Of a DNA stretch of 64,000 bases, positions 7,821 to 17,125 are shown piece by piece. The notes under the pieces are model-generated. The model was not told the DNA's origin. It was given only the letters and a program-made list of their open reading frames with translations, and did not search any database. How positions within the stretch are numbered: the stretch's first letter is position 1; every line of letters starts with the position of its first letter. The position numbers and the translations under genes are program-made. This DNA is from Vibrio atypicus (GTDB lineage: Bacteria > Pseudomonadota > Gammaproteobacteria > Enterobacterales > Vibrionaceae): assembly GCF_009811315.1 (NCBI RefSeq), contig NZ_BLID01000013.1, forward strand, positions 1 through 64,000, written 5' to 3'.

Positions 7821-9311
7821 ATGAGCCAAGCAGTTTCTTCTCCGCTTTACGCAGCCATCGACCTCGGGTCGAACAGTTTTCATATGCTCGTTGTGCGTCA
7901 CATTGATGGCAGTGTACAAACGATGGCTAAAATCAAACGCAAAGTTCGCCTTGCGGCAGGTTTGGACGAAAATAACGCCCTAAGCCTTGAAGCCATGCAA
8001 CGCGGTTGGGACTGCTTGAGTCTTTTTGCTGAACGACTGCAAGATATCCCGACGGAAAATATTCGTATCGTCGGCACCGCAACGCTGCGCACCGCAACAA
8101 ACGTGGATATTTTCTTAAAGAAAGCCAATCAAATCTTAGGTCATGATATTGAAGTGATCTCTGGTGAAGAAGAAGCCGCAACCATATACAAAGGCGTTGC
8201 TCATACTTCTGGAGGCAGTGGTCGTCGATTGGTGGTCGATATTGGTGGAGCCAGTACCGAACTGATCATTGGCCAAGGTTTTGAAGCTAAAGCCCTCACC
8301 AGTTTAAAGATGGGATGCGTCACTTGGTTGGAACGTCATTTTAAAGACCGCCAACTCACCGTGACTAATTTCAACAATGCCATTTTGGCGGCGAAAGAAA
8401 CACTTCAGCCGATTTTGGAGCAGTATACAAATATCGGTTGGGATGTCTGTGTCGGCGCCTCTGGCACAGTGCAAGCATTACAAGAAATCATGTTGGCGCA
8501 AGGTATGGATGAAGTGATCACTCATGCCAAATTAAAACGCCTACAGAAACAAGCAATGCGAGCAGACCATCTTGAAGAGCTTGAGATTGAAGGTCTGACC
8601 CTTGAGCGTGCTTTAGTTTTCCCAAGTGGCTTGTCTATTCTGATTGCGATTTTCGAATTGCTTGAGATTGATTCAATGACACTGGCAGGCGGTGCTTTGC
8701 GTGAAGGCTTAGTATATGAAATGGTCGACGAGCTTAAGCAAGACGATATTCGTGCCCGCACCATTGCTAGCATCCAAAGCCGCTACCAGATTGATCGCGC
8801 TTATGGCGAGCAAGTCGCAACACTTGCAAATTCGCTGCTGAGTCAATGTCAACCGGACTGGATCGCGGAAGAACAAGGTAAGGTTTTACTCGAAACGGCT
8901 GCGAAGCTGCATGAAATTGGTTTAACCATCGATTTCAAAAAAGGTGGGACTCATAGCGCTTACCTTCTACAAAGCTTAGACCTACCAGGCTACACCTTGG
9001 CGCAAAAGCACCTATTGGGTGAAATTGCTCGCCGGTATCGTGAGCAATTAACCTCACTGCCTGAGCAACATGCGATCTCAGGAGCAAGTGCTAAGCGCGT
9101 ATTGCGCCTATTACGCCTTGCGGTGCTACTGACTCATCGCCGTAATCCAGCGCTTGAGCCAGCGATTACATTGGCATCAGAGGCCGATAAGTTAGTCTTA
9201 ACTGTTGATGCACAATGGTTGGATAACAACCCTCTTACTGCGGCAGAGCTTGAAATTGAAGCAAACCGTCAAAGTGATATTGGGTGGCCGCTGACCGTGA
9301 TTGCGAACTGA
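7821..9311 (+). CDS. gppA: Guanosine-5'-triphosphate,3'-diphosphate pyrophosphatase GppA
   Basis: Ppx/GppA-family phosphatase that converts pppGpp to ppGpp in the stringent response and can hydrolyse polyphosphate. The actin-like ATPase fold shows AAIDLGSNSFHM at the N-terminus, SGEEEA near residue 115 and VVDIGGASTELI near residue 142. The ATG at 7821 gives 496 aa, matching family length. The in-frame extension into rhlB is rejected because it overlaps the rhlB tail and lies before the conserved start. A strong hairpin follows. Confidence 0.94.
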   Translation: MSQAVSSPLYAAIDLGSNSFHMLVVRHIDGSVQTMAKIKRKVRLAAGLDENNALSLEAMQRGWDCLSLFAERLQDIPTENIRIVGTATLRTATNVDIFLKKANQILGHDIEVISGEEEAATIYKGVAHTSGGSGRRLVVDIGGASTELIIGQGFEAKALTSLKMGCVTWLERHFKDRQLTVTNFNNAILAAKETLQPILEQYTNIGWDVCVGASGTVQALQEIMLAQGMDEVITHAKLKRLQKQAMRADHLEELEIEGLTLERALVFPSGLSILIAIFELLEIDSMTLAGGALREGLVYEMVDELKQDDIRARTIASIQSRYQIDRAYGEQVATLANSLLSQCQPDWIAEEQGKVLLETAAKLHEIGLTIDFKKGGTHSAYLLQSLDLPGYTLAQKHLLGEIARRYREQLTSLPEQHAISGASAKRVLRLLRLAVLLTHRRNPALEPAITLASEADKLVLTVDAQWLDNNPLTAAELEIEANRQSDIGWPLTVIAN

Positions 9312-9329
9312 TCATTTATCCTCTAATGC

Positions 9330-9364
9330 AAAAAGCCTGAGAGACCTTATCCCTCGGGCTTTTT
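9330..9364. terminator. Bidirectional terminator between gppA and yhhQ
   Basis: AAAAAGCCTGAG pairs with CTCGGGCTTTTT with one wobble. A and T tracts on both sides suit the convergent genes gppA (+) and yhhQ (-). Confidence 0.8.
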
Positions 9365-9388
9365 ATTATCTTCAGCATGTCAAAACAA

Positions 9389-10057
9389 TCAGTTTGCGCC
9401 AACGATTTTGAAATCTGGATTTACTGCAGTGAGTTTTCTTACTAAATAGTTAAGAAGCATGCCGTACATTGGTACAAACAGGCCTAAACTAATCACTAGT
9501 TTAAATCCGTAATCCACCAGCGCAATTTCCGTCCAGTGCTCTGCCATAAATGGATCTGGGCTTTGGTAAAAAGCAATCGCAAAGAAGGCAATCGTGTCCA
9601 ACGCATTACCAAACAGCGTCGAACAAGTTGGTGCTACCCACCACTGCTTCAACTGACGTAGGCGGTTGAATACATGCACATCCAGAATTTGCCCTAATAA
9701 ATAAGCCATAAAACTGGCGATAGCAATACGAGCCACAAACAAGTTGAATTCGCCTAAGTGCGAGAACCCTTGAAATTGACCTTCAAAGAACAAAACGGAT
9801 AAAGCGTAAGAGACAGCAAGTGCCGGCAACATCACTAAGAAAATGATTTTTCTTGCTAACTTGGCGCCAAAAACACGCACGGTCAAATCTGTCGCTAGAA
9901 AAATAAATGGGAAAGTGAATGCACCCCAAGTGGTATGGAAACCGAACACAGTAAAGGGTAATTGTACTAGGTAGTTACTTGATGCAATGATGACCAAGTG
10001 AAATAACACTAACAATAGAAGGGCTTTGCGCTGCTGCGCAGGGGTAAAGTTACTCAT
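9389..10057 (-). CDS. yhhQ: YhhQ-type queuosine precursor (preQ0/preQ1) transporter
   Basis: A 222-aa inner-membrane protein with about six hydrophobic segments (for example residues 12-31, 43-60, 70-90, 107-127, 148-164 and 184-205). Family signatures of the VUT/COG1738 group are present: FPFIFLATDLTVRVFGAKLARKII and FGNALDTIAFFAIAF. YhhQ imports the 7-deazaguanine precursors used to make queuosine in tRNA. The substrate is supported here by a preQ1-I-like aptamer directly before the start codon. The ATG at 10057 is used; the Shine-Dalgarno AAGG lies within the aptamer tail. Confidence 0.92.
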   Translation of the reverse strand: MSNFTPAQQRKALLLLVLFHLVIIASSNYLVQLPFTVFGFHTTWGAFTFPFIFLATDLTVRVFGAKLARKIIFLVMLPALAVSYALSVLFFEGQFQGFSHLGEFNLFVARIAIASFMAYLLGQILDVHVFNRLRQLKQWWVAPTCSTLFGNALDTIAFFAIAFYQSPDPFMAEHWTEIALVDYGFKLVISLGLFVPMYGMLLNYLVRKLTAVNPDFKIVGAN

Positions 10058-10063
10058 GCGATA

Positions 10064-10100
10064 CCTTTTTAGTTTGGTTTGGGGGCGAGGGAACCCAAAT
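10064..10100 (-). promoter_or_regulatory. Probable preQ1-I riboswitch controlling yhhQ translation
   Basis: On the minus strand, TTTGGG and CCCAAA form stem P1 around a loop TTCCCTCGCC. The A-rich tail CCAAACTAAAAAGG follows, ending 6 nt before the yhhQ ATG. The loop CCU can pair with the tail AGG to make the H-type pseudoknot P2, hiding the Shine-Dalgarno. This matches the small preQ1-I class (compare the Thermoanaerobacter aptamer, with a GGG/CCC stem and tail ACAAAACAAGG). Expected effect: preQ1 shuts off synthesis of its importer. Confidence 0.75.
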
Positions 10101-10260
10101 CGAATCTATTCCAACCCTTTGGAATGACTCTGACCAACAATGTAAAACAAACATGATATTTGAAATGATGAAACTTCTAGCAAGACAAATATCGCGGCGG
10201 GCGATTATACATTAACCAATTAACGTCGCAAGCCTAGGTTTCTAAGCAATCGTTGGCGTA

Positions 10261-10593
10261 TTAAAATCCACGTTCAAACAGTGATGCAAGGAAGTCGAGT
10301 TCCTGTTTCGAATCACCTGAAGATAACGCTTCTAACCACACACATTCACTGTAGTGCTCCGCACGAAGAAACAGTTGGCAATCTTCAAAATCAATCAACC
10401 ATGAATGGATATCTGCATCCCACTGCTTCTCGATCGCTTGTGCTGAAAGTAATTTCAACAACTTATCGCCAAGCTCAGGGAAAGTATCAAAATCAAAATT
10501 TGGAGTACGGATGATGATGCGACCTTCTTCTGCGTCATACTGAGAAAGACCAAATTCCGTTTGTTGTTCGTTCACCATATTCGTATCAGCCAT
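10261..10593 (-). CDS. DUF3630 family protein
   Basis: A 110-aa acidic cytosolic protein without signal peptide or membrane segment, rich in Trp and aromatic residues (HSWLIDFEDCQLFLRAEHYSECVWLEAL). I associate it with the DUF3630 family of vibrios and relatives; its function is unknown. Its start overlaps the 3' end of recQ by 8 nt, so it is translated from the recQ message. No clear Shine-Dalgarno is visible before the ATG at 10593, which fits translational coupling. An alternative in-frame ATG lies at 10578. Confidence 0.75.
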   Translation of the reverse strand: MADTNMVNEQQTEFGLSQYDAEEGRIIIRTPNFDFDTFPELGDKLLKLLSAQAIEKQWDADIHSWLIDFEDCQLFLRAEHYSECVWLEALSSGDSKQELDFLASLFERGF

Positions 10594-12421
10594 GATTGGT
10601 TAAGTGTTCCTGAATTAAATTTAAAAATGGGTCCGCGTATTTATCCAGTTTACGTTGTCCAACGCCGTTAACCGCGAGCATTTCCCCGTAAGAGGTCGGC
10701 AGGATTTCCGCCATATCAATCAAAGTCGCGTCACTGAATACCACGTAAGGTGGTAAGCCATCTTCATCTGCTATCGCTTTGCGCAGCTTACGCAACTTAG
10801 CAAACAACTTCTTATCGTAATTCTTACTCGACAACTTATCTGATTTCGCAGCCCGAGCCGCAGTATCAAGGCGAGGCACAGCCAACTCCAGCGACATTTC
10901 CCCTCTCAATAAAGGACGCGCTTCTTCGGTCAGTTGCAATGTCGAGTTGCGGGTAATATTTTGCGTCAGTAGTCCTTTATGAATCAACTGACGGAAGATA
11001 CTCACCCAATAGTCGTGGCTGTTTTCACGGCCAATACCATAAGTAGAGAGTTTGTCGTGGCCATTCTCTCGCACACGGATGTTCTGCATACCACGCAGTA
11101 CTTCAACGACATAACCAATACCAAAACTCTGATTGACGCGATACACACAAGAGAGCGCTTTTTGTGATTGCTCCGTCGCATCGAAGTGTTTTGGTGGGTC
11201 AAGGCAGATGTCGCAGTTACCACAAGGCTTCTCACGATATTCGCCAAAGTAATTAAGCAGAACCTGGCGACGACACGTTTGCGCTTCAGCGAATGCGGTC
11301 ATCGCATTCAGTTTATGTGCTTCAACCTGCTTTTGTGGGCCTTCGTCTTTTTCATCTAACATTCGGCGCAACCAACTGATATCAGCTGGATCGTACAACA
11401 TCATCGCTTCAGCGGGTAAACCGTCGCGACCTGCACGTCCTGTCTCTTGATAGTAAGACTCAATGTTACGAGGAATATCAAAGTGCACAACAAAACGTAC
11501 GTTAGGTTTGTTAATGCCCATACCAAACGCCACCGTCGCGACCACAATTTGAATATCATCGCGTTGGAAGGCTTCTTGTACGTAAGCCCGTTCGTCGGTC
11601 TCTAGCCCTGCATGATAGCTGGCCGCTCGCAAACCGTTGTTACACAGCTTCTCTGTGACCATTTCCACTTTTTTACGGCTACCACAATAAATGATGCCGC
11701 ACTGACCACGTTGGTTTTCCAAAAAGCGTACGACTTGAGAAACCGGTTTATGCTTTTCAACTAAGGTGTAGCGAATATTTGGGCGGTCAAAGCTACCTAA
11801 ATAACTGTGTGGCTCAGTCAACTGCAGACGCTGCATAATATCTTTACGCGTTGCGTCATCAGCAGTTGCGGTTAGCGCCATAAAAGGCACATGCGGGAAG
11901 TATTGCTTCAGTTGGCCAAGAGACGCGTACTCCGGCCTAAAGTCATGTCCCCATTGAGAGATACAGTGAGCTTCATCTACGGCAATCATCGAGAGTGGCA
12001 AGTGCTCTAAACGCTCGATAAAATCACGCATCAGCACTCGCTCAGGCGATACATAAATCAACTTGATTGCACCTGAATTCATCCGGTTATACACCGAAAT
12101 CAACTCTTCGCGTGGCATTGATGAGTTAATGCACTCTGCTGCCACCCCATTCGCCTTCAGCTGATCCACTTGGTCTTTCATCAAAGAAATCAACGGCGAT
12201 ATAACTAAGGTAAGGCCATTTCTCACTAATGCAGGAATTTGATAACAGAGCGACTTACCACCACCAGTCGGCATAATCACCAGGCTATCTTGTCCGGCGA
12301 CGGCCGCTTCAATCACCTCTTGCTGACCATCGCGAAATTCTTGATAGCCAAAAATCTCCTCAAGTACGCTTTGAGGAGTGGCCATCAAATCAGGTTGTTC
12401 AGCGAGCAGTGTGGCAGTCAT
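10586..12421 (-). CDS. recQ: ATP-dependent DNA helicase RecQ
   Basis: A 3'-5' DNA helicase of the RecF recombination pathway that processes stalled forks. Visible in order: motif I MPTGGGKSLCYQIP (about residues 51-64), motif II VDEAHCISQWGHDFRPEY, motif VI QETGRAGRDG, the zinc-binding Cys cluster (CRRQVLLNYFGE followed by CGNCDICLDPP), the winged helix, and a C-terminal HRDC domain (residues about 530-605). Its 611 aa match E. coli RecQ (about 609). It is divergent from rarD and followed by the overlapping DUF3630 gene. Confidence 0.97.
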   Translation of the reverse strand: MTATLLAEQPDLMATPQSVLEEIFGYQEFRDGQQEVIEAAVAGQDSLVIMPTGGGKSLCYQIPALVRNGLTLVISPLISLMKDQVDQLKANGVAAECINSSMPREELISVYNRMNSGAIKLIYVSPERVLMRDFIERLEHLPLSMIAVDEAHCISQWGHDFRPEYASLGQLKQYFPHVPFMALTATADDATRKDIMQRLQLTEPHSYLGSFDRPNIRYTLVEKHKPVSQVVRFLENQRGQCGIIYCGSRKKVEMVTEKLCNNGLRAASYHAGLETDERAYVQEAFQRDDIQIVVATVAFGMGINKPNVRFVVHFDIPRNIESYYQETGRAGRDGLPAEAMMLYDPADISWLRRMLDEKDEGPQKQVEAHKLNAMTAFAEAQTCRRQVLLNYFGEYREKPCGNCDICLDPPKHFDATEQSQKALSCVYRVNQSFGIGYVVEVLRGMQNIRVRENGHDKLSTYGIGRENSHDYWVSIFRQLIHKGLLTQNITRNSTLQLTEEARPLLRGEMSLELAVPRLDTAARAAKSDKLSSKNYDKKLFAKLRKLRKAIADEDGLPPYVVFSDATLIDMAEILPTSYGEMLAVNGVGQRKLDKYADPFLNLIQEHLTNHG

Positions 12422-12578
12422 TCAATTCTCAATAGGGATAGGTATGGAGGTGCAAAAAGCAAAGCGCTAATTGTAATGGGGATTGATGGTGAATAAAACT
12501 GCAAATTGTTAGGTGATTTAGAGCGTCGTTCGTATACTGGATGTTTCATTTTGTAAATATAGTGTTGAGAAAACGCGC

Positions 12579-13493
12579 ATGACCCCAGAAGAACAACAGA
12601 GAGCAAAGCAAGGCGTCCTACTTGCTATTGGCGCGTATACCATGTGGGGAATCGCCCCAATCTACTTTAAAACCATTAGTGATGTTTCTCCGCTAGAGAT
12701 CCTCAGCCATCGCGTCGTTTGGTCTTTTTTCCTGTTGGCTGCCCTACTTCATTTTGGAAGGCATTGGCGCGGCGTTCGTGATGTTCTTAAATCAAAAATC
12801 AAGATGACATACTTATTGGCCACCTCCATCGTCATCGCTGCAAACTGGTTGATTTTCATCTGGGCGGTCAACACCAATCATATGCTTGATGCGAGCTTGG
12901 GCTACTACATCAACCCACTGATCAATGTGCTGCTTGGAATGCTGTTCCTTGGCGAGCGCTTACGTAAAATGCAATGGTTTGCTGTTGTTTTAGCAAGTTG
13001 CGGCGTATTGGTTCAGCTGATCGCCTTTGGCTCGGTGCCTGTCGTCGCTATCGTGTTGGCTTTGAGTTTTGGTTGCTATGGCTTGCTAAGAAAGAAAGTC
13101 AGCCTAGATGCGCAAACAGGATTATTCATCGAAACTCTGATTTTGCTTCCAGCAGCCGCTATCTATTTATTATGGATAGCTGACAGCTCAACTTCAGATT
13201 TAATGGCGAACCCAATCACCCTTAACTTGCTTTTGATTTCAGCCGGTGTGATTACCACCCTGCCACTGCTCTGCTTTACCGGTGCTGCCACTCGCCTAAA
13301 GCTCTCGACGTTAGGTTTTTTCCAGTACATTGGGCCAAGCCTGATGTTCCTACTTGCCGTCTTGGTTTACGGCGAAGCCTTTACCGCAGACAAAGCCATC
13401 ACCTTCGCTTTTATTTGGGGAGCCTTGGTGGTGTTTAGTGTGGATGGAATCAAAACCAGTCGTCAGACACGTAAAACATCACTCGCTAAATGA
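12579..13493 (+). CDS. rarD: RarD/EamA family permease
   Basis: A 304-aa inner-membrane protein of the drug/metabolite transporter superfamily with about ten transmembrane segments and two EamA repeats. The RarD signature is at the N-terminus (GAYTMWGIAPIYFKTI) and in ASLGYYINPLINVLLGMLFLGERL. Family members are called chloramphenicol-sensitive protein RarD; the true substrate is not established. It is divergent from recQ with about 157 bp between starts. A perfect hairpin terminator follows its stop. Confidence 0.9.
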   Translation: MTPEEQQRAKQGVLLAIGAYTMWGIAPIYFKTISDVSPLEILSHRVVWSFFLLAALLHFGRHWRGVRDVLKSKIKMTYLLATSIVIAANWLIFIWAVNTNHMLDASLGYYINPLINVLLGMLFLGERLRKMQWFAVVLASCGVLVQLIAFGSVPVVAIVLALSFGCYGLLRKKVSLDAQTGLFIETLILLPAAAIYLLWIADSSTSDLMANPITLNLLLISAGVITTLPLLCFTGAATRLKLSTLGFFQYIGPSLMFLLAVLVYGEAFTADKAITFAFIWGALVVFSVDGIKTSRQTRKTSLAK

Positions 13494-13528
13494 TCGTTTT
13501 TTACAAGACAACAACGATATAGCGTTAT

Positions 13529-13560
13529 AAGCTTGGTGAAATATTCACCAAGCTTTTTTT
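13529..13560 (+). terminator. rarD terminator abutting the AraC gene
   Basis: A perfect 12-bp stem AAGCTTGGTGAA/TTCACCAAGCTT with an ATA loop and a run of T. It ends only 5 nt before the ATG of the next gene. Confidence 0.85.
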
Positions 13561-13565
13561 ACATT

Positions 13566-14360
13566 ATGGATAAGGTCGATTACCACACCACACAAAATAA
13601 AGAGATAAACCTGATTAACGCGAACTATCAAAACTTCGCCTTTCAGCGTCACTATCATCTTGATTTTCACATTGGTCTTATCACTCATGGCGAACAAAAA
13701 TTTTATCACCAAGGTCAATCTCATCAAGTCGGTCCCGGACAAATGGTCATCATGCCGCCAGATGAGTTGCATGATGGGTATTCAAAGTCTGATTCAGGCT
13801 ATCAAGTTAAAGTCTTTTCCATTGATCCTAAATGGCTTTCTGATCTTGCCGATCTAAAACGATCCGGAGATATCTTGAGTTTCAATCAGTTAGTGGTTCA
13901 GGACCCTCGAGTATTTGCTCCTTTAGTACATTTACACAACTCCCTAGCTCTGCACAATCTTCCTCAGCTCACTAAAGATTGCCTTCCTTATGAAGGCTTA
14001 AGTCAATTATTCGAACGCTATGGAAGCATAGAGCAAAAGAACTGTATTCCGCTTGGTAATCAATCTGTTGCCACTTTGAAAGAGTTCTTAATGGAAAACC
14101 TTGATCAACCTGTCAGGCTCGAACAGCTGTCTGAGCTTTGCCAATTAAGCCCAACTCAGTTCCAGCGTCATTTCAAAGCAAAGGTAGGTCTAACCCCTTA
14201 TGCATGGCTGAGCCGCTTACGTTTAGAGCAAGGAATGAGGTTATTAAAAGCAGGAGTGTGTGGCACCGAAGTCGCGCTGCAAATTGGCTTTTATGATCAA
14301 GCACATTTCAGCAAAGCGTTTAAATCAACTTATGGCGTACCTCCTTCTCAAATCAGTTAG
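13566..14360 (+). CDS. AraC family transcriptional regulator
   Basis: A 264-aa regulator. An N-terminal cupin-like AraC binding domain (HYHLDFHIGLITHGEQKFYHQGQSH, GPGQMVIMPPDELHDG) precedes a C-terminal double helix-turn-helix (LEQLSELCQLSPTQFQRHFKAKVGLTPYAWLSRLRLEQ and VALQIGFYDQAHFSKAFKSTYGVPPSQ). I start it at the ATG 13566; the upstream in-frame TTG at 13533 lies inside the terminator stem. No Shine-Dalgarno precedes the ATG, so the message may be leaderless or weakly translated. It is followed 73 nt later by a LysE-type exporter, a common pairing in which the regulator controls the exporter. Confidence 0.9.
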   Translation: MDKVDYHTTQNKEINLINANYQNFAFQRHYHLDFHIGLITHGEQKFYHQGQSHQVGPGQMVIMPPDELHDGYSKSDSGYQVKVFSIDPKWLSDLADLKRSGDILSFNQLVVQDPRVFAPLVHLHNSLALHNLPQLTKDCLPYEGLSQLFERYGSIEQKNCIPLGNQSVATLKEFLMENLDQPVRLEQLSELCQLSPTQFQRHFKAKVGLTPYAWLSRLRLEQGMRLLKAGVCGTEVALQIGFYDQAHFSKAFKSTYGVPPSQIS

Positions 14361-14433
14361 TGTCAGTTTTTTACAATCACCTCCGAAGTGAACGCGACAT
14401 AATGGTAGCTCATTAATTTTTAGGTACGACATC

Positions 14434-15102
14434 ATGAGCGAATTCACTATCCTCGCTACACTAGCTTCAGTCCACTTTATCGCCTTAATGAGCCCTGGGC
14501 CCGATTTTGCTTTAGTGGTACAAAATGCCACGCGATATGGTCGACAGACTGGGCTATACATTGCGCTGGGTTTATCTTGCGGTATTTTACTCCACTCAAT
14601 ATTGAGCCTTACTGGCGTCAGCTACCTTGTTCACCAACAGCCAACCCTTTTTGCCCTATTGCAAATTGCAGGCGGTAGCTACTTGTCATACCTAGGTTAC
14701 GGCGCCCTAAAAGGCACATGGCAATCAGTGCAATCTAAGCAAAGTGAACAACAAAATATTGAAGATCCAAGCTTACTACTGACCAATAAGCGCCAAGCTT
14801 TCTCCCGAGGCTTTGCGACCAATATTCTCAACCCTAAAGCTCTGGTCTTTTTCGTCAGTCTGATGTCGAGTTTAGTTCCAGCCACGATGTCGCTGACTGG
14901 CAAAGGCATCGCGCTCATGATTTTATGGAGCCTATCATTGGTGTGGTTTTCTTTTTTAGCTTGGGCATTGTCTACTCAGCGTATGCAAAAAAAAGTCAAA
15001 GCGATGGCTATCTATGTCGATGGGCTTTGTGGCGTACTTTTCTCCGTTATTGGCGTCAGTATTCTATGGCAATCAACAGCAACATTATTCGGCCTGCTTT
15101 AA
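14434..15102 (+). CDS. LysE/RhtB family amino-acid exporter
   Basis: A 222-aa inner-membrane protein with about six hydrophobic segments. The LysE/RhtB signature is near the N-terminus (LMSPGPDFALVVQNATRYGRQTGLYIALGLSCGILLHS), and RGFATNILNPKALVFFVS is in the middle. Members export amino acids such as threonine, homoserine, leucine or lysine; the substrate here cannot be told. The AraC-family gene just upstream is the likely regulator. GTAC-rich TAGGTAC lies before the ATG as a weak ribosome binding site. Confidence 0.9.
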   Translation: MSEFTILATLASVHFIALMSPGPDFALVVQNATRYGRQTGLYIALGLSCGILLHSILSLTGVSYLVHQQPTLFALLQIAGGSYLSYLGYGALKGTWQSVQSKQSEQQNIEDPSLLLTNKRQAFSRGFATNILNPKALVFFVSLMSSLVPATMSLTGKGIALMILWSLSLVWFSFLAWALSTQRMQKKVKAMAIYVDGLCGVLFSVIGVSILWQSTATLFGLL

Positions 15103-15214
15103 GCGTCCAACTGTCTAAGATTTGATTCAGGATTACAATTTCGTAACAAACCTTTAGACCTTATCCATATCCACTGTCACTCTGAATCTGGCATACCAAG
15201 AAAGGAGAATAAAA

Positions 15215-16963
15215 ATGCAGTGGAAATTGACACTTCTCACCACCTATTTGCTTGCAACATCAACCGCAGCTTGGGCCAACCAAGCCGCTGACTCCATCGC
15301 ACCAGAACAAAGTAGTGGCCTTGAACAAAAGCAACTGGTCACAGCCAAAGATTGGATGGTGACGGCCGCAAACCCAATCGCAACTCAAGCTGGTGCTGAC
15401 ATATTAGCCAAAGGGGGCAACGCCATTGATGCGATGGTGACAACTCAATTAATGCTAGGGTTAGTAGAGCCTCAGTCCTCTGGTATTGGTGGCGGCGCTT
15501 TCTTGGTCTACTGGGATGCAGAAAAACAGCAACTCACCACATACGATGGACGTGAAACCGCCCCACTCAATGCGACGCCTCGTTTATTCCAAAACGAAAA
15601 TGGCGAGCCGCTCAAATTTTATGATGCCGTTGTCGGTGGACGCTCTGTTGGCACCCCAGGGACAGTCAAACTGATGTGGGACACGCACCAGAAATATGGC
15701 CAATTGGAATGGGCGGAGTTGATCAAGCCTGTCATTTCAGTCGCTGAACAAGGCTTTGAAATCAGCTCTCGCCTTGCAACTCTGATTGAAAAAGACGCCG
15801 AGCGGCTGAGTCGGTTTACAGCAACCAAAGCCTACTTCTTTGAAACCGATGGCTCACCTAAAGCCGCTGGAACACAACTCAAAAACCCTGAATACGCCAA
15901 AACACTCACAGCTATTGCTCAGCAAGGTGCAAAAGCGTTCTACCAAGGTAAAATCGCCAACGATATTGTCAACACAGTCCAAAACGCACCCGGTAATCCG
16001 GGCGTACTCAGCCAGAAAGACTTAGATACGTATTCGATTAAACAGCGCCAGCCTGTTTGTTCTGCTTATCAGAGTTTCGATGTTTGTGGCATGGGGCCGC
16101 CAAGTTCTGGCGCTCTCACTGTCGGCCAGATTCTCACCATGACTGAGCAGTTTGATCTTAAAACGTGGGGACCAGACAATCCAAAATCGTGGCAAGTTAT
16201 TGCTGACGCATCTCGTCTGGCGTTTGCCGATCGTGGGATGTATATGGCGGATGAAGACTTTGTGCCTATGCCAACGCAAGGTTTGCTTGATAAAGCCTAT
16301 CTAATACAACGAGCGAAGCTGATCAAGCCAGGGCAAGCATTAGACTCGGTTGACGCTGGCATTCCACCGTGGAGTTACGCGCTCCGCCAAAGCAGTGACG
16401 AGTCGATTGAGCTACCATCTACCAGCCATTTCAATGTAGTCGACAAAGCTGGCAATGTTGTTTCTATCACGACAACGATTGAAAATGCATTTGGTTCACG
16501 CCTGATGACGAACGGATTCTTACTAAACAATGAGCTAACTGACTTTTCTTTCCGAACCCATAAAGATGGAAAACCGATAGTAAACAGGTTAGAACCTGGC
16601 AAACGTCCACGCTCTTCCATGGCACCAACCATTATCATGCAAAACGATCAGCCCTATATGGCGATCGGTTCACCCGGTGGTAGCCGAATTATTGGCTATG
16701 TCGCACAAGCGATTATTGCTCATACCCAGTGGGACATGGATATTCAGCAAGCAGCCAATCAGCCTCATTTACTAAATCGGTTCGGTACTCTCGATATAGA
16801 GCAAGGTACGCCCGCTGAAAGCCATCAGGCAGCACTGGAAGAAATGGGCTTTAAGGTCAATGTTCGCGACTTAAACTCTGGAATTCACGCTATTTTATTG
16901 CAAGATGACCAACTTCAGGGCGCTGCAGATCCACGTAGAGAAGGGACCGCAATCGGGCAATAA
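15215..16963 (+). CDS. ggt: Gamma-glutamyltranspeptidase
   Basis: A periplasmic enzyme that cleaves the gamma-glutamyl bond of glutathione and transfers or hydrolyses the glutamyl group. A signal peptide (LTLLTTYLLATSTAAWA, residues 5-21) precedes a proenzyme of 582 aa, matching the family (E. coli 580). Autocleavage would occur before Thr403 in the STSHFNVVD motif, making large and small subunits. The glutamate-binding GSPGGSRII is near residue 490. A strong Shine-Dalgarno (AAAGGAG) precedes the ATG. The gene stands alone; a palindrome belonging to the next RNA gene follows its stop. Confidence 0.95.
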   Translation: MQWKLTLLTTYLLATSTAAWANQAADSIAPEQSSGLEQKQLVTAKDWMVTAANPIATQAGADILAKGGNAIDAMVTTQLMLGLVEPQSSGIGGGAFLVYWDAEKQQLTTYDGRETAPLNATPRLFQNENGEPLKFYDAVVGGRSVGTPGTVKLMWDTHQKYGQLEWAELIKPVISVAEQGFEISSRLATLIEKDAERLSRFTATKAYFFETDGSPKAAGTQLKNPEYAKTLTAIAQQGAKAFYQGKIANDIVNTVQNAPGNPGVLSQKDLDTYSIKQRQPVCSAYQSFDVCGMGPPSSGALTVGQILTMTEQFDLKTWGPDNPKSWQVIADASRLAFADRGMYMADEDFVPMPTQGLLDKAYLIQRAKLIKPGQALDSVDAGIPPWSYALRQSSDESIELPSTSHFNVVDKAGNVVSITTTIENAFGSRLMTNGFLLNNELTDFSFRTHKDGKPIVNRLEPGKRPRSSMAPTIIMQNDQPYMAIGSPGGSRIIGYVAQAIIAHTQWDMDIQQAANQPHLLNRFGTLDIEQGTPAESHQAALEEMGFKVNVRDLNSGIHAILLQDDQLQGAADPRREGTAIGQ

Positions 16964-16973
16964 CGACGATCAG

Positions 16974-17011
16974 CTCACTTGCTTGTGCGAGATCTCTCAC
17001 AAGCAAGTGAG
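16974..17011. promoter_or_regulatory. VarA/UvrY/GacA-type palindrome upstream of the CsrB-type RNA
   Basis: The 18-bp core TGTGCGAGATCTCTCACA (16984-17001) matches the known GacA/UvrY site TGTAAGAGATCTCTTACA at 15 of 18 positions. It is embedded in a longer inverted repeat with 14-bp arms (CTCACTTGCTTGTG/CACAAGCAAGTGAG). It is centred about 168 bp upstream of the predicted csr RNA start, similar to the UvrY site of E. coli csrB. It has no T tract, so it is not a typical ggt terminator. Confidence 0.7.
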
Positions 17012-17125
17012 TAAAAATAGCTTTTGCGCATAGAAAAATTCAACTTACAAACAATAACTCATTGATTTTAAATGATACGTATAAAATACAAACGAATTTT
17101 TATATAGAAAACCGTTTGCGTCATA

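Noticed and set aside
12978..13183. Possible second small gene inside rarD
   Set aside because: It is an alternative frame of a well-conserved membrane protein without a start signal.
16974..17011. Palindrome read as a ggt terminator
   Set aside because: Neither strand has a T tract after the stem, and the core matches the VarA/UvrY site, so a regulatory role is preferred.
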